From: MGBC102946 sp022793145
GTDB taxonomy: Bacteria; Bacillota_I; Bacilli_A; RF39; UBA660
Assembly: GCA_947426265.1 (NCBI GenBank)
Contig: CANEDJ010000002.1
Span: 1-64,000, forward strand
Length of the DNA: 64,000 nt
Direction: 5' to 3'
This document shows positions 33,797 through 41,580 of this stretch, piece after piece. Each line of letters starts with the position of its first letter. The first letter of the stretch is position 1. The notes beneath the pieces are model-generated. The model saw nothing but the letters and a program-made list of their open reading frames with translations, was not told the origin of the DNA and made no database searches. A program made the translations under genes and the position numbers.

Positions 33797-34395
33797 TGTA
33801 AATTGAAATGGCACATTATTCTAGTCAATTTCGTTTATTATGAAGGTGGCCCTAAAAAGTCACTAAAGAGCATATCTGTGAAACTTCTGGTGCTTGCTTC
33901 TTACGCCCAGTTTGGGGTGAGTGCTGGGAGGTATGGATGTTTAGGCAACTGTAATGGCATACAGAACAATCGACCCACCATCTTGGAGACCTAACCTTGT
34001 TATTTCCCTATACACGAAAGTTGATGGAGAAGTGACGACTTAGGATTAAACCTACTATGTGATGATAAGTTACGAGTAGTGTAGCTTGTCCTGAGTGAGT
34101 ATTTGGGGATTATTGAACGGCTTTTATTTGATTGGCCAACCAAATAAAAGAATTGCAATATGAAACAATACTTGCAAAAAGGAACTAATAATAAACAGAG
34201 TTGTCGAGGAAATCTCCTAGAGTGTCTATTTATATAGGATTGCAGTGCGTACTCAGTGGCAATCAAGTCATATATTCGGTGACGATATATTTACTTCTAT
34301 AATGGGGAACCCCTCGTCTGGTAACGGAAGAGTTTGAAGTAAGGGAAATCCTACTTGACCTTAAGACGTAAAGTTTACTATATAAATAGCCATTT
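33797..34395 (+). ncRNA. ole: OLE RNA candidate (ornate large extremophilic RNA)
   Basis: About 600 bases without a convincing protein gene, clearly richer in G and C than the surrounding DNA, between a consensus promoter and an OapA-like gene. Many helices can be drawn: AAATTGA/TCAATTT near the 5' end, CCCAG/CTGGG (33907-33928), CTGTA/TACAG (33949-33964), a 30-base near-perfect palindrome (34121-34150, arms CTTTTATTTG/CAAATAAAAG), AAGT-ATATAT/ATATAT-ACTT (34265-34296) and AAGTA/TACTT (34337-34356). Known OLE RNAs are about 600 bases, lie directly upstream of the oapA gene, and form a membrane RNP with OapA involved in stress and magnesium physiology. Size, position and partner all match; I did not align it to the OLE consensus. 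The 5' end is estimated from the promoter and the 3' end is uncertain. Confidence 0.75.
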
Positions 34396-34421
34396 TTTTG
34401 TATATTTTTAAGAGGTGTATA

Positions 34422-35003
34422 ATGGGAAAATATATTGATGAATTAAATAAAAATAAGAAACTAAAAAAAGAAAAAAAATTAGTTGATTATAGGTGGATCT
34501 TGAAAATATCGATTATAGCTTTTACTTTATCTATTGTATTTTCGCTACTTTCAGAAACAGTTATGCCAAAGGTGAATCTTTGGATAGGAATTATTATATT
34601 AATTCTGTTTATTGGAATCGGAATTATGTTTGATATGGTAGGAGTAGCAGTAACAGCAGCAGCAGAAACCCCATTTCATTCTATGGCAGCAAGAAAAGTA
34701 AGAGGAGCTAAAGTAGCTGTAAAATTTAAAAAGAACGCCGCTCAAGTGTCTTCCTTTTGTAATGATGTAATAGGAGATATTTGTGGCATTGTATCAGGAT
34801 CGACAGGAGCTATTTTAGCAATCACGATTTCTTCTTCCTTGCGAGTTGATGCTCTATTAGTAAGTTTACTTGTAACTGCTTTGATAGCAGCCCTAACAAT
34901 AGGAGGAAAAGCAATGGGAAAAGGTTTTGCTGTCAGTAAAAGTAATATCATTTTATATGAATTTTCTAAAATAGTATCATTATTTTATAATCCCAAAAAA
35001 TAA
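34422..35003 (+). CDS. oapA: OapA-like membrane protein (OLE-associated protein A)
   Basis: 193 residues with four membrane helices at about 26-45, 51-80, 122-140 and 144-165, and a basic loop between helices 2 and 3 (ETPFHSMAARKVRGAKVAVK, then FKKNAAQVSSFCNDVIGDICGIVSG) that recalls DUF21/CorB-type proteins and the OapA family. OapA binds OLE RNA and places it at the membrane. The ATG at 34422 follows AAGAGGTG; an in-frame ATG at 34398 has no such site. It lies directly downstream of the RNA candidate and is probably made from the same transcript or its read-through. Family assignment is from memory of the motif pattern. Confidence 0.72.
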   Translation: MGKYIDELNKNKKLKKEKKLVDYRWILKISIIAFTLSIVFSLLSETVMPKVNLWIGIIILILFIGIGIMFDMVGVAVTAAAETPFHSMAARKVRGAKVAVKFKKNAAQVSSFCNDVIGDICGIVSGSTGAILAITISSSLRVDALLVSLLVTALIAALTIGGKAMGKGFAVSKSNIILYEFSKIVSLFYNPKK

Positions 35004-35034
35004 GTAGGAAACTATTAAAGTTGTAAGATAAATG

Positions 35035-35064
35035 TTGACAATTATTGCTAAATTTAGATATAAT
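35035..35064 (+). promoter_or_regulatory. perR-rbr promoter
   Basis: TTGACA at 35035-35040, an 18-base spacer, TATAAT at 35059-35064. The expected start point is just before the operator-like palindrome. Confidence 0.75.
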
Positions 35065-35076
35065 AATAATTAGAAA

Positions 35077-35091
35077 TAGTAATCATTACTA
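35077..35091. promoter_or_regulatory. PerR/Fur-type operator
   Basis: TAGTAATCATTACTA is a perfect 7-1-7 inverted repeat that fits the PerR box pattern TTATAATNATTATAA at most positions. It sits just after the predicted start point of the perR-rbr transcript, where bound repressor would block it. Confidence 0.7.
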
Positions 35092-35107
35092 CTTAGGAAG
35101 TGATATT

Positions 35108-35491
35108 TTGAAATATTCTGATAGAAGAGAATGTATATTTGAAAGAATAAAAAATTCTTATGATCATCCAACTGCTGAAATGATTTATGAAGACGTAAGG
35201 AAAAGTATTCCAAATATTAGTTTAGGAACTGTTTATCGCAATTTAAATCAATTAGTAGAGGAAGGGTATATCAGAAAAATTACAAACCTTGATGAAAACG
35301 CTCGTTATGATAAAAATGATATGCATGCTCATATGAAATGTCTAAATTGTGGACTGATTTTAGATTTAGAAAAAACAATGATACCAAATATTTCAGAGTA
35401 CGTAGAAGAAAAAAGTGGTAATAAGATACTATCTCAAGAATTATTGCTTACAGGAATCTGTAAAGAATGTAGAAAGAAGGAAAAAGTATGA
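35108..35491 (+). CDS. perR: Fur-family repressor, PerR-like
   Basis: 127-residue metal-dependent repressor. The winged helix has [18 protein letters not shown] (recognition helix). The regulatory metal ligands appear as HPTAE (His20), RYD, and HAH (His73, His75), and the structural zinc site is C78-C81 with C118-C121. The start is a TTG at 35108, set by AGGAAGTG eight bases before it; the longer frame upstream would read through the operator and promoter. Its gene overlaps rubrerythrin by four bases, and the promoter carries a PerR-box-like palindrome, so it probably represses itself and rbr until peroxide appears. Confidence 0.85.
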   Translation: MKYSDRRECIFERIKNSYDHPTAEMIYEDVRKSIPNISLGTVYRNLNQLVEEGYIRKITNLDENARYDKNDMHAHMKCLNCGLILDLEKTMIPNISEYVEEKSGNKILSQELLLTGICKECRKKEKV

Positions 35492-36027
35492 ATTTAAAAG
35501 GAACGAAAACAGAACAAAATTTAATGGCAGCATTTGCTGGTGAAAGTCAAGCTAGAAACAAATATACTTATTATGCATCAAAAGCTAAAAAAGAAGGATA
35601 CGAACAAATTGCAGCAATTTTTGAAGAAACTGCTAAAAACGAAAAAGAACATGCTAAAATGTGGTTCAAATTATTACATGAAGATCAAGTTCCATCAACA
35701 ATTGAAAATTTAGAAGATGCAGCGAATGGAGAAAATTATGAATGGACAGAAATGTATGCAGAATTCGCTAAAATAGCTCGTGAAGAAGGATTGGAAAAAA
35801 TCGCATTCCTTTTTGAAGGAGTAGCTAAAATTGAAAAAGAACATGAAGAAAGATATAAAGCATTACTAGCTAATATCAAAGAAGGAAAAGTGTTTGAAAA
35901 AGAAACAAAAACAATGTGGGTATGTCGTAACTGCGGGCACGTTCACTTTGGAGAAAAAGCTCCAGAGGTTTGTCCAATTTGTGCTCATCCACAAGCATAT
36001 TTTGAATTAAGAGCTACAAACTATTAA
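35488..36027 (+). CDS. rbr: rubrerythrin
   Basis: Non-haem diiron peroxidase of anaerobes, 179 residues. The ferritin-like part has two diiron half-sites ([36 protein letters not shown]) and the C-terminal rubredoxin-like domain has CRNC and CPIC ([21 protein letters not shown]). It reduces hydrogen peroxide using electrons from the rubredoxin-type iron. ATGA overlap with the PerR-like repressor shows one transcript. Strong indicator of an anaerobic lifestyle. Confidence 0.96.
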   Translation: MNLKGTKTEQNLMAAFAGESQARNKYTYYASKAKKEGYEQIAAIFEETAKNEKEHAKMWFKLLHEDQVPSTIENLEDAANGENYEWTEMYAEFAKIAREEGLEKIAFLFEGVAKIEKEHEERYKALLANIKEGKVFEKETKTMWVCRNCGHVHFGEKAPEVCPICAHPQAYFELRATNY

Positions 36028-36032
36028 TAAAG

Positions 36033-36054
36033 AGCATCAAAAGATGCTTTTTTT
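36033..36054 (+). terminator. intrinsic terminator after rbr
   Basis: AGCATC-AAAA-GATGCT followed by TTTTTT. Confidence 0.88.
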
Positions 36055-36105
36055 ACACTTCAAATGTAAAACATGTTAAAAAATATTTTTTTTCACTTTT
36101 ATTAA

Positions 36106-36114
36106 TGATATAAT
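36106..36114 (+). promoter_or_regulatory. extended -10 promoter for folD
   Basis: TGATATAAT, 36 bases before the folD start. Confidence 0.55.
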
Positions 36115-36150
36115 AATGATAAGAAAGATAAAGCACATAGAGGTGATTTT

Positions 36151-36993
36151 ATGAGTCAAATAATAGACGGAAAAGAAATAAGTAAGCAAATTAAAGAAGA
36201 ACTTGCTTCTAAAGTAAAAACATGTATGATTAAGCCAAGTTTAGCAGTAATACAAATTGGGGAAGATCCAGCTAGTAATGCTTATATCAAAGGAAAAGCA
36301 AAAGCAGCAAATGAAATAGGAATGAACTTTAGACTATTTCAATATGCTTTTGATACAAGTGAAAGAGAAATTGTAAATAAAATTGTAGAACTGAATAATG
36401 ATGAATATATTGATGGAATTATTGTTCAATTACCACTTCCAAGTGGAATGAGTACAAAAAAAATTATTAATGCAATTGATGTATCAAAAGACGTGGATGG
36501 ATTAACAGATAAAAGTATAGCTAGGTTTTATAATAACAGAAAATGCTTTGTTCCATGTACACCACAAGCAGTTATGGAATTATTAAAACGAAAAGAAATT
36601 GAAGTAGCAGGAAAACATGTAGTTGTAGTAGGAAGAAGCAATTTAGTAGGAAAACCATTGGTACAACTTTTTTTAAAAAAAGATGCAACAGTTACAGTTT
36701 GTCATTCTAAAACAGAAAATTTAAAAGAGCTTACAAAATTAGCTGATGTTTTGATTGTGGCTGTTGGGAAAAAACATTTGATTACTGCTGATATGGTAAA
36801 AGAAGGAGTAATCATTATCGATGTAGGAATTACAAGAGAAGATGGGAAACTATATGGAGATGTTGACTTTGATAAGGTGGAAAAAAAGGCATCTTATATT
36901 ACACCTGTACCAGGTGGAGTTGGCCCAATGACAGTTACTATGTTATTAAGAAATGTAATAGAATGTTATAATAATAAGAACACCAGTAAATAA
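36151..36993 (+). CDS. folD: bifunctional methylene-THF dehydrogenase/cyclohydrolase
   Basis: Interconverts 5,10-methylene- and 10-formyl-tetrahydrofolate with NADP(H) in one-carbon metabolism. Motifs are AVIQIGEDPASNAYIKGK with the catalytic Tyr-x3-Lys, DGIIVQLPLPSG, VDGLT, and the Rossmann segment VVVVGRSNLVGKPL, ending with TPVPGGVGPMTVTMLLRN. At 280 residues it is normal in length. Its stop codon lies within the loop of a terminator whose T tract runs straight into the next gene. Confidence 0.96.
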   Translation: MSQIIDGKEISKQIKEELASKVKTCMIKPSLAVIQIGEDPASNAYIKGKAKAANEIGMNFRLFQYAFDTSEREIVNKIVELNNDEYIDGIIVQLPLPSGMSTKKIINAIDVSKDVDGLTDKSIARFYNNRKCFVPCTPQAVMELLKRKEIEVAGKHVVVVGRSNLVGKPLVQLFLKKDATVTVCHSKTENLKELTKLADVLIVAVGKKHLITADMVKEGVIIIDVGITREDGKLYGDVDFDKVEKKASYITPVPGGVGPMTVTMLLRNVIECYNNKNTSK

Positions 36994-37011
36994 TAATACT
37001 GGTGATTTTTT
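36981..37011 (+). terminator. terminator abutting the next start codon
   Basis: CACCAGT (36981-36987), a 10-base loop holding the folD stop, ACTGGTG (36998-37004), then ATTTTTT ending one base before the ATG at 37012. The GGTGA that serves as ribosome site for the next gene is inside the 3' arm. Confidence 0.8.
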
Positions 37012-37794
37012 ATGAAAACAATTTTAATAACAGGTGCAAGAAGCGGAATTATGCATCAAGTAATAGAACAATTACTAAATAAAGACTATCATATTTATGC
37101 ATCTGTTCATACAGAAAAAGAGTTAGAGCGGATTCAAAAAAAGTACCAGGAGGAATTACATGTAACTTGTTTAAAACTAGACATTAAAAATAAAAATGAT
37201 TACAAACAATTGGATTTATTAGATATTGATATTTATATAGCAAATGCAGCAAATGGAATGGGTGGAAGTATTATGAACATGGATATAAATAGAGTTAGAG
37301 AAAACTATGAAACAAATGTGTTCGCAAATTTAGAACTTCTACAATATATTTTAAAAAAAATGATAGAAAGGAAAAAAGGGAAGATCATTTTGATGGCATC
37401 TCTAGCTGGAATTTTACCAGTACCTTTCTTAGGAAGCTATTGTTCCACAAAAGCAAGTCTTATTAAATGGGCAGAATGTTTGAAACTAGAACTTTTAGAA
37501 ACAAAACTTCCCATTACTGTTACTTTAATAGAACCTGGACTATACAGGACTGGTTTTAATCGAATTATGTTAGAAAACAAATATCCTGAAGTGGAAATGG
37601 AAAGTTATTTTAATAAGATTATAGAATTGCTTCATATGCAAGATCAAATGTTATTGAGGTTTTCTAGAAAGAATTTAACATCAATTAGTAATAAAATATG
37701 TGAAGCAATTGACAGCAAAAAAACAAAATTTATTTATCGAGCTCCATTCATAGAAGTTGTAACAGCAAAATTATTTCAGTTGTTTTTCGAGTAG
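37012..37794 (+). CDS. short-chain dehydrogenase/reductase
   Basis: SDR-family oxidoreductase of 260 residues. The cofactor-binding loop is LITGARSGIMHQ (the last Gly of the usual TGxxxGIG is replaced), then NAANG, and the catalytic Ser in LMASLAGILP with Tyr-x3-Lys in SYCSTKAS. A hydrophobic C-terminal segment may associate it with the membrane, as in many lipid-acting SDRs. Substrate unknown. The only ribosome site available is part of the preceding terminator, so translation from a folD read-through transcript may be hindered. Confidence 0.85.
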   Translation: MKTILITGARSGIMHQVIEQLLNKDYHIYASVHTEKELERIQKKYQEELHVTCLKLDIKNKNDYKQLDLLDIDIYIANAANGMGGSIMNMDINRVRENYETNVFANLELLQYILKKMIERKKGKIILMASLAGILPVPFLGSYCSTKASLIKWAECLKLELLETKLPITVTLIEPGLYRTGFNRIMLENKYPEVEMESYFNKIIELLHMQDQMLLRFSRKNLTSISNKICEAIDSKKTKFIYRAPFIEVVTAKLFQLFFE

Positions 37795-37825
37795 CTTCAT
37801 GTTATACTTAGAAAGGTGATATTAA

Positions 37826-38116
37826 ATGCTAGAGTTTAAAGATAATGAGACAATAGAGGTTATTGATACACAAGCCTGGATAGAATCTAATAATGAAAAA
37901 ATAGAAATTCAGTTAATTGTTACAAATATGCGCTTTTTAGCAGTTAAGGAGACTCCAAAAGGAAAATTTGTAATCTGTGATTTCAATTTGGAAGAAATGG
38001 AAAGAATAGATCATCAAACACAAAATACAACTTGCTGGTTAGTTGAAAATCGATTTGTAAAATTTGATAGTGATCCGATTGGAGAATATTTACTAAAATA
38101 TATTTCAAACAAATAA
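37826..38116 (+). CDS. small PH-like domain protein, 96 aa
   Basis: Soluble protein not assigned to a named family. The pattern IEIQLIVTNMRFLAVKE followed by DFNLEEMERIDHQ resembles bacterial PH-like (bPH) modules, in which a strand pair reading VTxxR(L/F)L is followed by a helix. A larger protein at 56703 shows similar units. AAAGGTGA precedes the ATG. Function unknown; the PH-like reading is an inference. Confidence 0.6.
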   Translation: MLEFKDNETIEVIDTQAWIESNNEKIEIQLIVTNMRFLAVKETPKGKFVICDFNLEEMERIDHQTQNTTCWLVENRFVKFDSDPIGEYLLKYISNK

Positions 38117-38140
38117 AATTAAAAAAGGAATAATAAAGTA

Positions 38141-38169
38141 TTGTCAAACAAAAATAAATATGATATCAT
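38141..38169 (+). promoter_or_regulatory. tRNA-Met promoter
   Basis: TTGTCA, 17 bases, TATCAT with TGA before the -10; 16 bases before the tRNA. Confidence 0.65.
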
Positions 38170-38184
38170 TATATTGTTCCAAAT

Positions 38185-38261
38185 GGCGATGTAGCTCAGT
38201 TGGCTAGAGCAACTGGTTCATACCCAGTAGGTCGAGAGTTCGAATCTCCCCGTCGCTACCA
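38185..38261 (+). tRNA. tRNA-Met(CAT)
   Basis: Cloverleaf with anticodon stem ACTGG/CCAGT, loop TTCATAC (anticodon CAT), T loop TTCGAAT and encoded CCA. The body resembles elongator tRNA-Met of Gram-positives (GGCGRTGTAGCTCAG start, TCATACCC). An isoleucine tRNA with modified CAT is less likely. Confidence 0.95.
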
Positions 38262-38270
38262 TAAGATTAT

Positions 38271-38300
38271 AAACTAGATAAGTTAACATCTAGTTTTTTT
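38271..38300 (+). terminator. terminator after tRNA-Met
   Basis: AAACTAGAT-AAGTTAAC-ATCTAGTTT followed by T tract. Confidence 0.88.
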
Positions 38301-38408
38301 GTTAAAAAAGCATTATAATTTCTTATATGTTATGAAAGAATTGTGAAGTTTCTCTAAATCCTTTGACTTTTAAAGGAGAAACTATTATAATTTTTATGGA
38401 GTGAGATT

Positions 38409-39131
38409 ATGAAGCAGAAAATATTAGTTTTAATAATTGCAATGGTAGCATTATTTCCATGGCAAGTAAAAGCAGAAGAAAATTTATATCATTCTAAAAA
38501 TTTGGAAGAGATATTAACAGAAGAAGGAATTGAGCATGATTTGACTGGCTACACAGAAACAGAAGATCAAGCTATTATATATTTATTTAGAGGGAATGGA
38601 TGCGGATATTGTCGTAATTTTTTAACTTTTCTCAATAGCATTGTTCCAGAATATGGAAAATATTTTAAAGTCGTTTCTTATGAAGTATGGCAAGATGCTA
38701 GCAATACTCCTTTATTAAATGGTTTTTCAAAATCACTAAAAGTAGAAGTAGAAGGAGTTCCTTTTATTATTATTGGTAATCAATACTTTCCAGGATATGC
38801 TAATGTATATGATGATAGAATAAAAGAAGCAATTTTAAAAGAGTACGAAAATAAAAATGAGAATAACATGATCGAGGAAGCGATGAAAAATGCTGGAAGT
38901 GAAGGTTATATAGATCCAAATAAAGAAAATAATAACGGAGAAATATATAATACTTCTACTGAAGCAAACCAAACAGAAACATCAATTGTTTTGTGGAATT
39001 TGGTATTTATCATAATTGGAACTGGCATTATTTTAATTGTAAATTATATGCAAAATAAAAAATTGGAAGAAAAGTTGGATGATATAATGTTTCAACTAAA
39101 AAAACAAAAGAAAGCCAAAAAGGAAGACTAA
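38409..39131 (+). CDS. exported, membrane-anchored thioredoxin-like protein
   Basis: 240 residues. The signal peptide is at 1-22 (ILVLIIAMVALFPWQVKA). A thioredoxin-like domain carries the CGYC active site (FRGNGCGYCRNFL) and the cis-Pro region VEGVPFIII. An Asn/Glu-rich linker follows, then a C-terminal membrane helix (VLWNLVFIIIGTGIILIVNY) and a Lys-rich cytoplasmic tail. It probably reduces or oxidises disulphides on the outer face of the membrane; CGYC resembles other extracytoplasmic thiol enzymes. Single gene after a tRNA terminator. Confidence 0.8.
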   Translation: MKQKILVLIIAMVALFPWQVKAEENLYHSKNLEEILTEEGIEHDLTGYTETEDQAIIYLFRGNGCGYCRNFLTFLNSIVPEYGKYFKVVSYEVWQDASNTPLLNGFSKSLKVEVEGVPFIIIGNQYFPGYANVYDDRIKEAILKEYENKNENNMIEEAMKNAGSEGYIDPNKENNNGEIYNTSTEANQTETSIVLWNLVFIIIGTGIILIVNYMQNKKLEEKLDDIMFQLKKQKKAKKED

Positions 39132-39157
39132 AATTCTTTCTTTTTCTATAGAAAAAT

Positions 39158-40045
39158 ATGATTCTAAATGTGAGTGGAAGAACAGATATTGTAGCATTTT
39201 ATACAAATTGGTTTATAAAACGTTATCAAGAAGGATTTATAGATGTTAGAAATCCATTTTCAAAAAAAATAGTAAGCAGGATTTATTTTGAAGATGTTGA
39301 TGCTATTCTTTTTTGTACCAAAAACCCAATTCCAATTATAAAATATTTGCCAATCATTCAAAAGCCTATTTTGTTTCATGTGACTTTAACGCCTTATAAA
39401 AAAGACATTGAACCTAATGTTCCACCAAAAGGAGTCATTATTGAAGCCATTAAAAAAGTTTCTAATATTGTAGGAATTGACCATATTATGCTTCGTTATG
39501 ATCCTATATTTTTAAGTGATATATATAACCTAGAATACCATAAAAAAGCATTTGATAATATGTGTAGTTTATTAGAAGGATATGTAAAAATAATTATTGT
39601 TTCATTTATTGATGATTACAAAAACGTTAGAAAAAACAAAAACATACTAAAGATAAAACCATTTACAGAAAATGACTTTAAAGAAATTGGGAATTCTTTT
39701 AGTAAGAGTGCTAAAAAATATGGTATGACTGTTCAAACATGTTTTGAAAATAATAATTTAACCGAATATGGTTTTGTAAAAGGAGAATGTATCAGTCATG
39801 AACTTGCGTTTAAGTTAACTAAAAAAACATATAAAAAGTGGAAAGCTAGAAAAAATGGAAATTGTGAGTGTGTAGAAATGGTTGATATTGGAGCATACAA
39901 TTCTTGTAGACATTTTTGTAAATACTGTTATGCGAATTATGATGAAGTAAAAGTAAATCAGAATTTTTCAAAACATGATTTAAATAGCACAATGCTAATT
40001 GGGAACTTAGAAAAAAGTGATATAATAAAGAAGAGAAATGCTTAA
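39158..40045 (+). CDS. DUF1848 family protein
   Basis: 295 residues. It begins with LNVSGRTDIVAFYTNWFIKR and has VDAILFCTKNPIPI, then HVTLTPYKKDIEPNVP, and ends with a Cys cluster CRHFCKYCYANYD. These are the marks of the DUF1848 family, which is SPL/radical-SAM-like with the CxxxCxxC triad placed near the C terminus. The cluster can bind an iron-sulphur centre. Cellular role unknown. The ribosome site is poor (AGAAAAAT), so expression may be low. Confidence 0.8.
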   Translation: MILNVSGRTDIVAFYTNWFIKRYQEGFIDVRNPFSKKIVSRIYFEDVDAILFCTKNPIPIIKYLPIIQKPILFHVTLTPYKKDIEPNVPPKGVIIEAIKKVSNIVGIDHIMLRYDPIFLSDIYNLEYHKKAFDNMCSLLEGYVKIIIVSFIDDYKNVRKNKNILKIKPFTENDFKEIGNSFSKSAKKYGMTVQTCFENNNLTEYGFVKGECISHELAFKLTKKTYKKWKARKNGNCECVEMVDIGAYNSCRHFCKYCYANYDEVKVNQNFSKHDLNSTMLIGNLEKSDIIKKRNA

Positions 40046-40060
40046 AAGATGAAATTTTTA

Positions 40061-40069
40061 TGTTATAAT
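40061..40069 (+). promoter_or_regulatory. extended -10 promoter
   Basis: TGTTATAAT, 25 bases before the deaminase start. Confidence 0.5.
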
Positions 40070-40093
40070 AAATATAAGAAGTAAGGATGTGGA

Positions 40094-40585
40094 ATGATGG
40101 AAAGAATTGATAAGATTAATTATTACTTAGATATGGCAGAGGTTGCTTTGGAAAGAGGAACTTGTCTTAGAAGAAATTATGGTGCAGTTATTATTAAGAA
40201 TGATGAAGTCGTGTCAACTGGTTATGTAGGAGCTCCTAGAGGCAGAAAGAATTGTTGTGAAATGCAAGTTTGTGTAAGAGAAAAATTAGAAGTTCCAAGA
40301 GGAGAGCGTTATGAATTATGTCGTAGTGTTCATGCTGAACAAAATGCAATCATAAGTGCAGAACGTAGTAAAATGATAGGAGCCACATTATTTTTATGTG
40401 GAAAAGATTATAAAGATGGTAGTTATGTAGAAAATTCTAATCCATGTGCATTATGTAAAAGAATGATTATTAATGCAGGAATAAAAGATATTTATATTAG
40501 AGATTCCAAAGATAAATATAGACATATTTTAGTAAGTGAATATATAGAAAATGATGAATCGTTAGAAGGCGTAAAAGGGTATTAA
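40094..40585 (+). CDS. deoxycytidylate deaminase
   Basis: dCMP/CMP deaminase of the ComEB type, 163 residues, converting dCMP to dUMP for thymidylate synthesis. The zinc site is HAEQNAI (His, Glu) with PCALCKRMI (two Cys), and RNYGAVIIKNDEVVSTGYVGAPRG is typical of the family. An additional CC and VC pair (NCCEMQVC) matches the second zinc site of this class. Start could be 40094 or 40097 (ATGATG). It is closed by a strong terminator. Confidence 0.92.
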   Translation: MMERIDKINYYLDMAEVALERGTCLRRNYGAVIIKNDEVVSTGYVGAPRGRKNCCEMQVCVREKLEVPRGERYELCRSVHAEQNAIISAERSKMIGATLFLCGKDYKDGSYVENSNPCALCKRMIINAGIKDIYIRDSKDKYRHILVSEYIENDESLEGVKGY

Positions 40586-40608
40586 GCTTTAGAGAAAAGC
40601 TTTTTTTC
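40584..40608 (+). terminator. intrinsic terminator
   Basis: AAGCTTT-AGAGA-AAAGCTT followed by TTTTTT. Confidence 0.85.
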
Positions 40609-40664
40609 TTGAAAAAATAATTTTTTTCAGTATAATAAAAAGTGGTAAAAAAGGGGAGATAATC

Positions 40665-41480
40665 GTGATTAAAAAGTTTTACTTGCAATGTAGTGAATTT
40701 CCAAAATTTTATCGATTTGAAGGAACAAACTCCTATAATCATTTCGATTTTTCTAATAGAAAATTTTTGAGAGGAGCGAATAGTTATGCTTACTTTTCAA
40801 AATCATTTAAACATCATCGTTTTTATACAGCAAAAAGACTTCGACAATTAATTAATCAAGGGCTTTTAAACGGAACTAAATTAAGTTTAAAAAAAACTGT
40901 CATAACACGCCCAGAACAATTTAGTGAAATTCTTCGGATAATAAAGACAACTCCTCTTGATGAGCCACAAGTTAGTATTGAATTTACTGTTTCGCCTTTG
41001 TTTACAAAATTGATGAAAAATAATGCAGTTCGTCATACAGAAAAGAAAGAGGGAGAAGCTTACATTGAAAAAGTAGATTTAAAACAATCTGGAGGAGGCT
41101 ATGGTTTCTGTGATGAATGGTTAGAGCTATTTGACTTTTTTACATATTTTTATGCTCACCAAAGAATAACAAGAACAGATTTAGTTAATTTCTTATATGC
41201 ATATAGGAGTAATGTCGTTCATCATTTTTTTCAAAATTCACCAGTTCCCTTTTTGGCGTATCCAGAACGCCGAATTGTAGAAGTAAGTCAACATATAGCA
41301 TCTTCTTTTGATAAATACGAATTGATGGATATTTTAGAACGTATATTATTAAAAAAATTATATTTTCCAAATTCTTTTTTAGCAGAGCAACAAGAAAGTG
41401 GAATCAAACAAGTTGTAGCAGAATATTTAATGGAAAAAGAAGCGATGGCAGACATTCAAGAATACTCAAAAAAATTTTAG
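40665..41480 (+). CDS. uncharacterised protein, 271 aa
   Basis: Soluble, basic, starting with GTG behind GGGGAGATAATC. No signal or membrane helix and no motif I recognise. It has aromatic-rich stretches (FYRFEGTNSYNHFDF, YAYFSKSFKHHRFY), a basic TAKRLRQLIN helix that could bind nucleic acid, and a helical C-terminal half. It stands alone after the deaminase terminator. I cannot assign a function. Confidence 0.6.
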   Translation: MIKKFYLQCSEFPKFYRFEGTNSYNHFDFSNRKFLRGANSYAYFSKSFKHHRFYTAKRLRQLINQGLLNGTKLSLKKTVITRPEQFSEILRIIKTTPLDEPQVSIEFTVSPLFTKLMKNNAVRHTEKKEGEAYIEKVDLKQSGGGYGFCDEWLELFDFFTYFYAHQRITRTDLVNFLYAYRSNVVHHFFQNSPVPFLAYPERRIVEVSQHIASSFDKYELMDILERILLKKLYFPNSFLAEQQESGIKQVVAEYLMEKEAMADIQEYSKKF

Positions 41481-41580
41481 GCAACTTCTGGTTGCACCAA
41501 AAATGATAAGTGCAATTAATAGTTGGTAGTAAATAAGGATGTTCTATTTTATAATAAATTGAGAAAAGGAGGTGTAGTGT

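Noticed and set aside
33761..33994. A 77-codon open frame at the start of the large-RNA region
   Set aside because: It begins inside the -35 element, has no ribosome site, its composition is unlike neighbouring proteins, and it lies over the helices of the RNA candidate.
34000..34266. An 88-codon open frame on the minus strand in the same region
   Set aside because: No ribosome site, low-complexity composition, and it covers the strongest RNA helices; the G+C rise explains long frames by chance.
35045..35107. An upstream ATG start for the PerR-like gene
   Set aside because: It would place coding sequence over the -10 and operator and has no ribosome site; the TTG at 35108 is well placed behind AGGAAGTG.
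41480..41500. Hairpin GCAAC-TTCTG-GTTGC after the 271-aa gene as a terminator
   Set aside because: No T tract follows; it may be a partial terminator but support is weak.
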